NCBI GenBank assembly: GCA_015494165.1
Contig: WGBS01000162.1
Coordinates: forward strand, 1-6,226
Source of the DNA: Gammaproteobacteria bacterium
Lineage (GTDB): Bacteria; Pseudomonadota; Gammaproteobacteria; S144-34
Reading direction: 5' to 3'
Length of the DNA: 6,226 bases
A model generated the notes under the pieces. It was not told the origin of the DNA. It searched no databases and saw nothing but the letters and a program-made list of their open reading frames with translations. Positions 5,445 through 6,226 of the stretch are shown here, one piece after another. Every line of letters starts with the position of its first letter. Position 1 is the stretch's first letter. The translations under genes and the position numbers were made by a program.

Positions 5445-6226
5445 ATGGAGATCACCACCAAGATCCTGCTGCTGGGCTTCGGGATCGCCGCCGTCATGGG
5501 GGCGGTCGTCAACAAGACCAACTTCTGCACCATGGGCGCGGTCTCGGACTGGGTCAACATGGGGGACACCGGGCGCTTCCGCGCCTGGGTCTTCGCCATG
5601 GCCGTGGCCATCACCGGCGTGCTCGTGATGCAGCTCGCGGGTGTCGTGGACGCGCGGCTCGCCGTCTCCGGCGAGGAGGCCTTCCCGCCCTACCGCACGC
5701 CCATGTTCGCCTGGCCGCGCTACATCCTGGGCGGCCTGCTGTTCGGCATCGGCATGACGCTCGGCTCCGGCTGCGGCAACAAGACGCTGGTGCGCATCGG
5801 CGGTGGCAACCTCAAGTCCGTCGTCGTGCTGCTCATGATGGGCTTCGGCGCCTACCTCATGATGTTCACCAACTTCATGGGCGTGGTCTTCCTGCCCTGG
5901 ATGCAGCCGCTGTTCGTCGACCTCTCGGCCTACGACATCGCGAGCCAGGGCATCGGCGACCTCCTCGCCGGCCCCTTCGGGGCCGAGGCCGGCACGACGG
6001 TGCGCTACGTCGCCGGTGCGCTGCTGGTGCTGGCGCTGCTGGCGTGGGCCTTCCGCTCCGCCGACTTCCGCGGCCGCTTCGACAACATCCTCGGCGGCGG
6101 GGTGGTCGGCCTCGCCGTGGTGGGCGGCTGGTACGTGACGGCCGGCCCGCTGGGGCGCACCTGGCTCGAGGAGGTCGAGTTCATGGACGAGCCGCCGCTG
6201 CACGCCGCAGCCCAGTCCTACACCTT
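5445..6226 (+). CDS. YeeE/YedE-family sulfur-compound transporter, N-terminal part (3' end outside the window)
   Basis: The frame opens at ATG 5445, behind GGGGGAG at 5431-5437, and runs 260 codons to the window edge without a stop. It is an inner-membrane protein with hydrophobic segments near residues 7-22, 47-66, 93-110, 125-141, 188-204 and 215-231. Two motifs mark the YeeE/YedE family: NKTNFCTMGAVSDW with Cys28, and GSGCGNKTLVRIGGGNLKS with Cys110. Characterised members import thiosulfate through conserved cysteines; other members sit with sulfur-carrier TusA-like proteins, so the substrate here is not certain. Full-length relatives are commonly 350-400 aa, so about a third is missing. 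It has its own promoter and is not part of the queEC transcript by spacing. A large open frame on the opposite strand is a composition artefact. Confidence 0.88.
   Translation, partial: MEITTKILLLGFGIAAVMGAVVNKTNFCTMGAVSDWVNMGDTGRFRAWVFAMAVAITGVLVMQLAGVVDARLAVSGEEAFPPYRTPMFAWPRYILGGLLFGIGMTLGSGCGNKTLVRIGGGNLKSVVVLLMMGFGAYLMMFTNFMGVVFLPWMQPLFVDLSAYDIASQGIGDLLAGPFGAEAGTTVRYVAGALLVLALLAWAFRSADFRGRFDNILGGGVVGLAVVGGWYVTAGPLGRTWLEEVEFMDEPPLHAAAQSYT

Noticed and set aside
5298..6203. 301-codon minus-strand open frame opposite the YeeE/YedE gene
   Set aside because: Its His/Glu/Asp/Arg-rich translation has no family signature, while the + strand reads as a clear membrane protein with conserved motifs.

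Overview
The window is GC-rich (roughly 70% or more by eye), densely coded and almost entirely on the + strand. The gene order tolA-tolB-pal-cpoB-queE-queC matches a neighbourhood known from Pseudomonas and other gammaproteobacteria, and the proteins read as gammaproteobacterial. The organism is therefore probably a high-GC gammaproteobacterium. A YeeE/YedE-type transporter at the right edge and REP-type extragenic palindromes would fit a sulfur-metabolising lineage, but that is inference; the species cannot be named from this sequence.

Layout: (1) 1-3571 is the distal part of the Tol-Pal operon: a 5'-truncated tolA, then tolB, pal and cpoB, with gaps of 4, 43 and 3 bases once the starts supported by ribosome binding sites are chosen. 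These genes build the trans-envelope machine that links the inner membrane, peptidoglycan and outer membrane during cell division. (2) 3572-3945 is a 374-base non-coding junction full of structure. It holds a short GC hairpin, a REPIN (two inverted REP hairpins), and two tandem copies of a heptamer-built dyad element that continues into a further heptamer tract. A perfect hairpin stands just before queE. (3) 3946-5277 is queE-queC, two steps of the 7-deazaguanine (preQ0/queuosine) pathway, separated by 3 bases. QueC appears to have lost about 15 residues just after its YGQRH motif. (4) 5278-5444 is an intergenic region with a consensus DnaA box, a perfect TATAAT -10 element and a structured leader. 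(5) 5445-6226 is the first 260 codons of a YeeE/YedE-family membrane transporter that runs off the right edge.

The ordinary part is the conserved operon. The parts worth a second look are the heptamer dyad element between cpoB and queE, the apparent in-frame QueC deletion, and the DnaA box placed just upstream of the transporter promoter. I found no RNA gene, CRISPR array, insertion sequence or defence system. No clearly new multi-gene system is visible; the most unusual object is the repeat cluster at 3604-3879.
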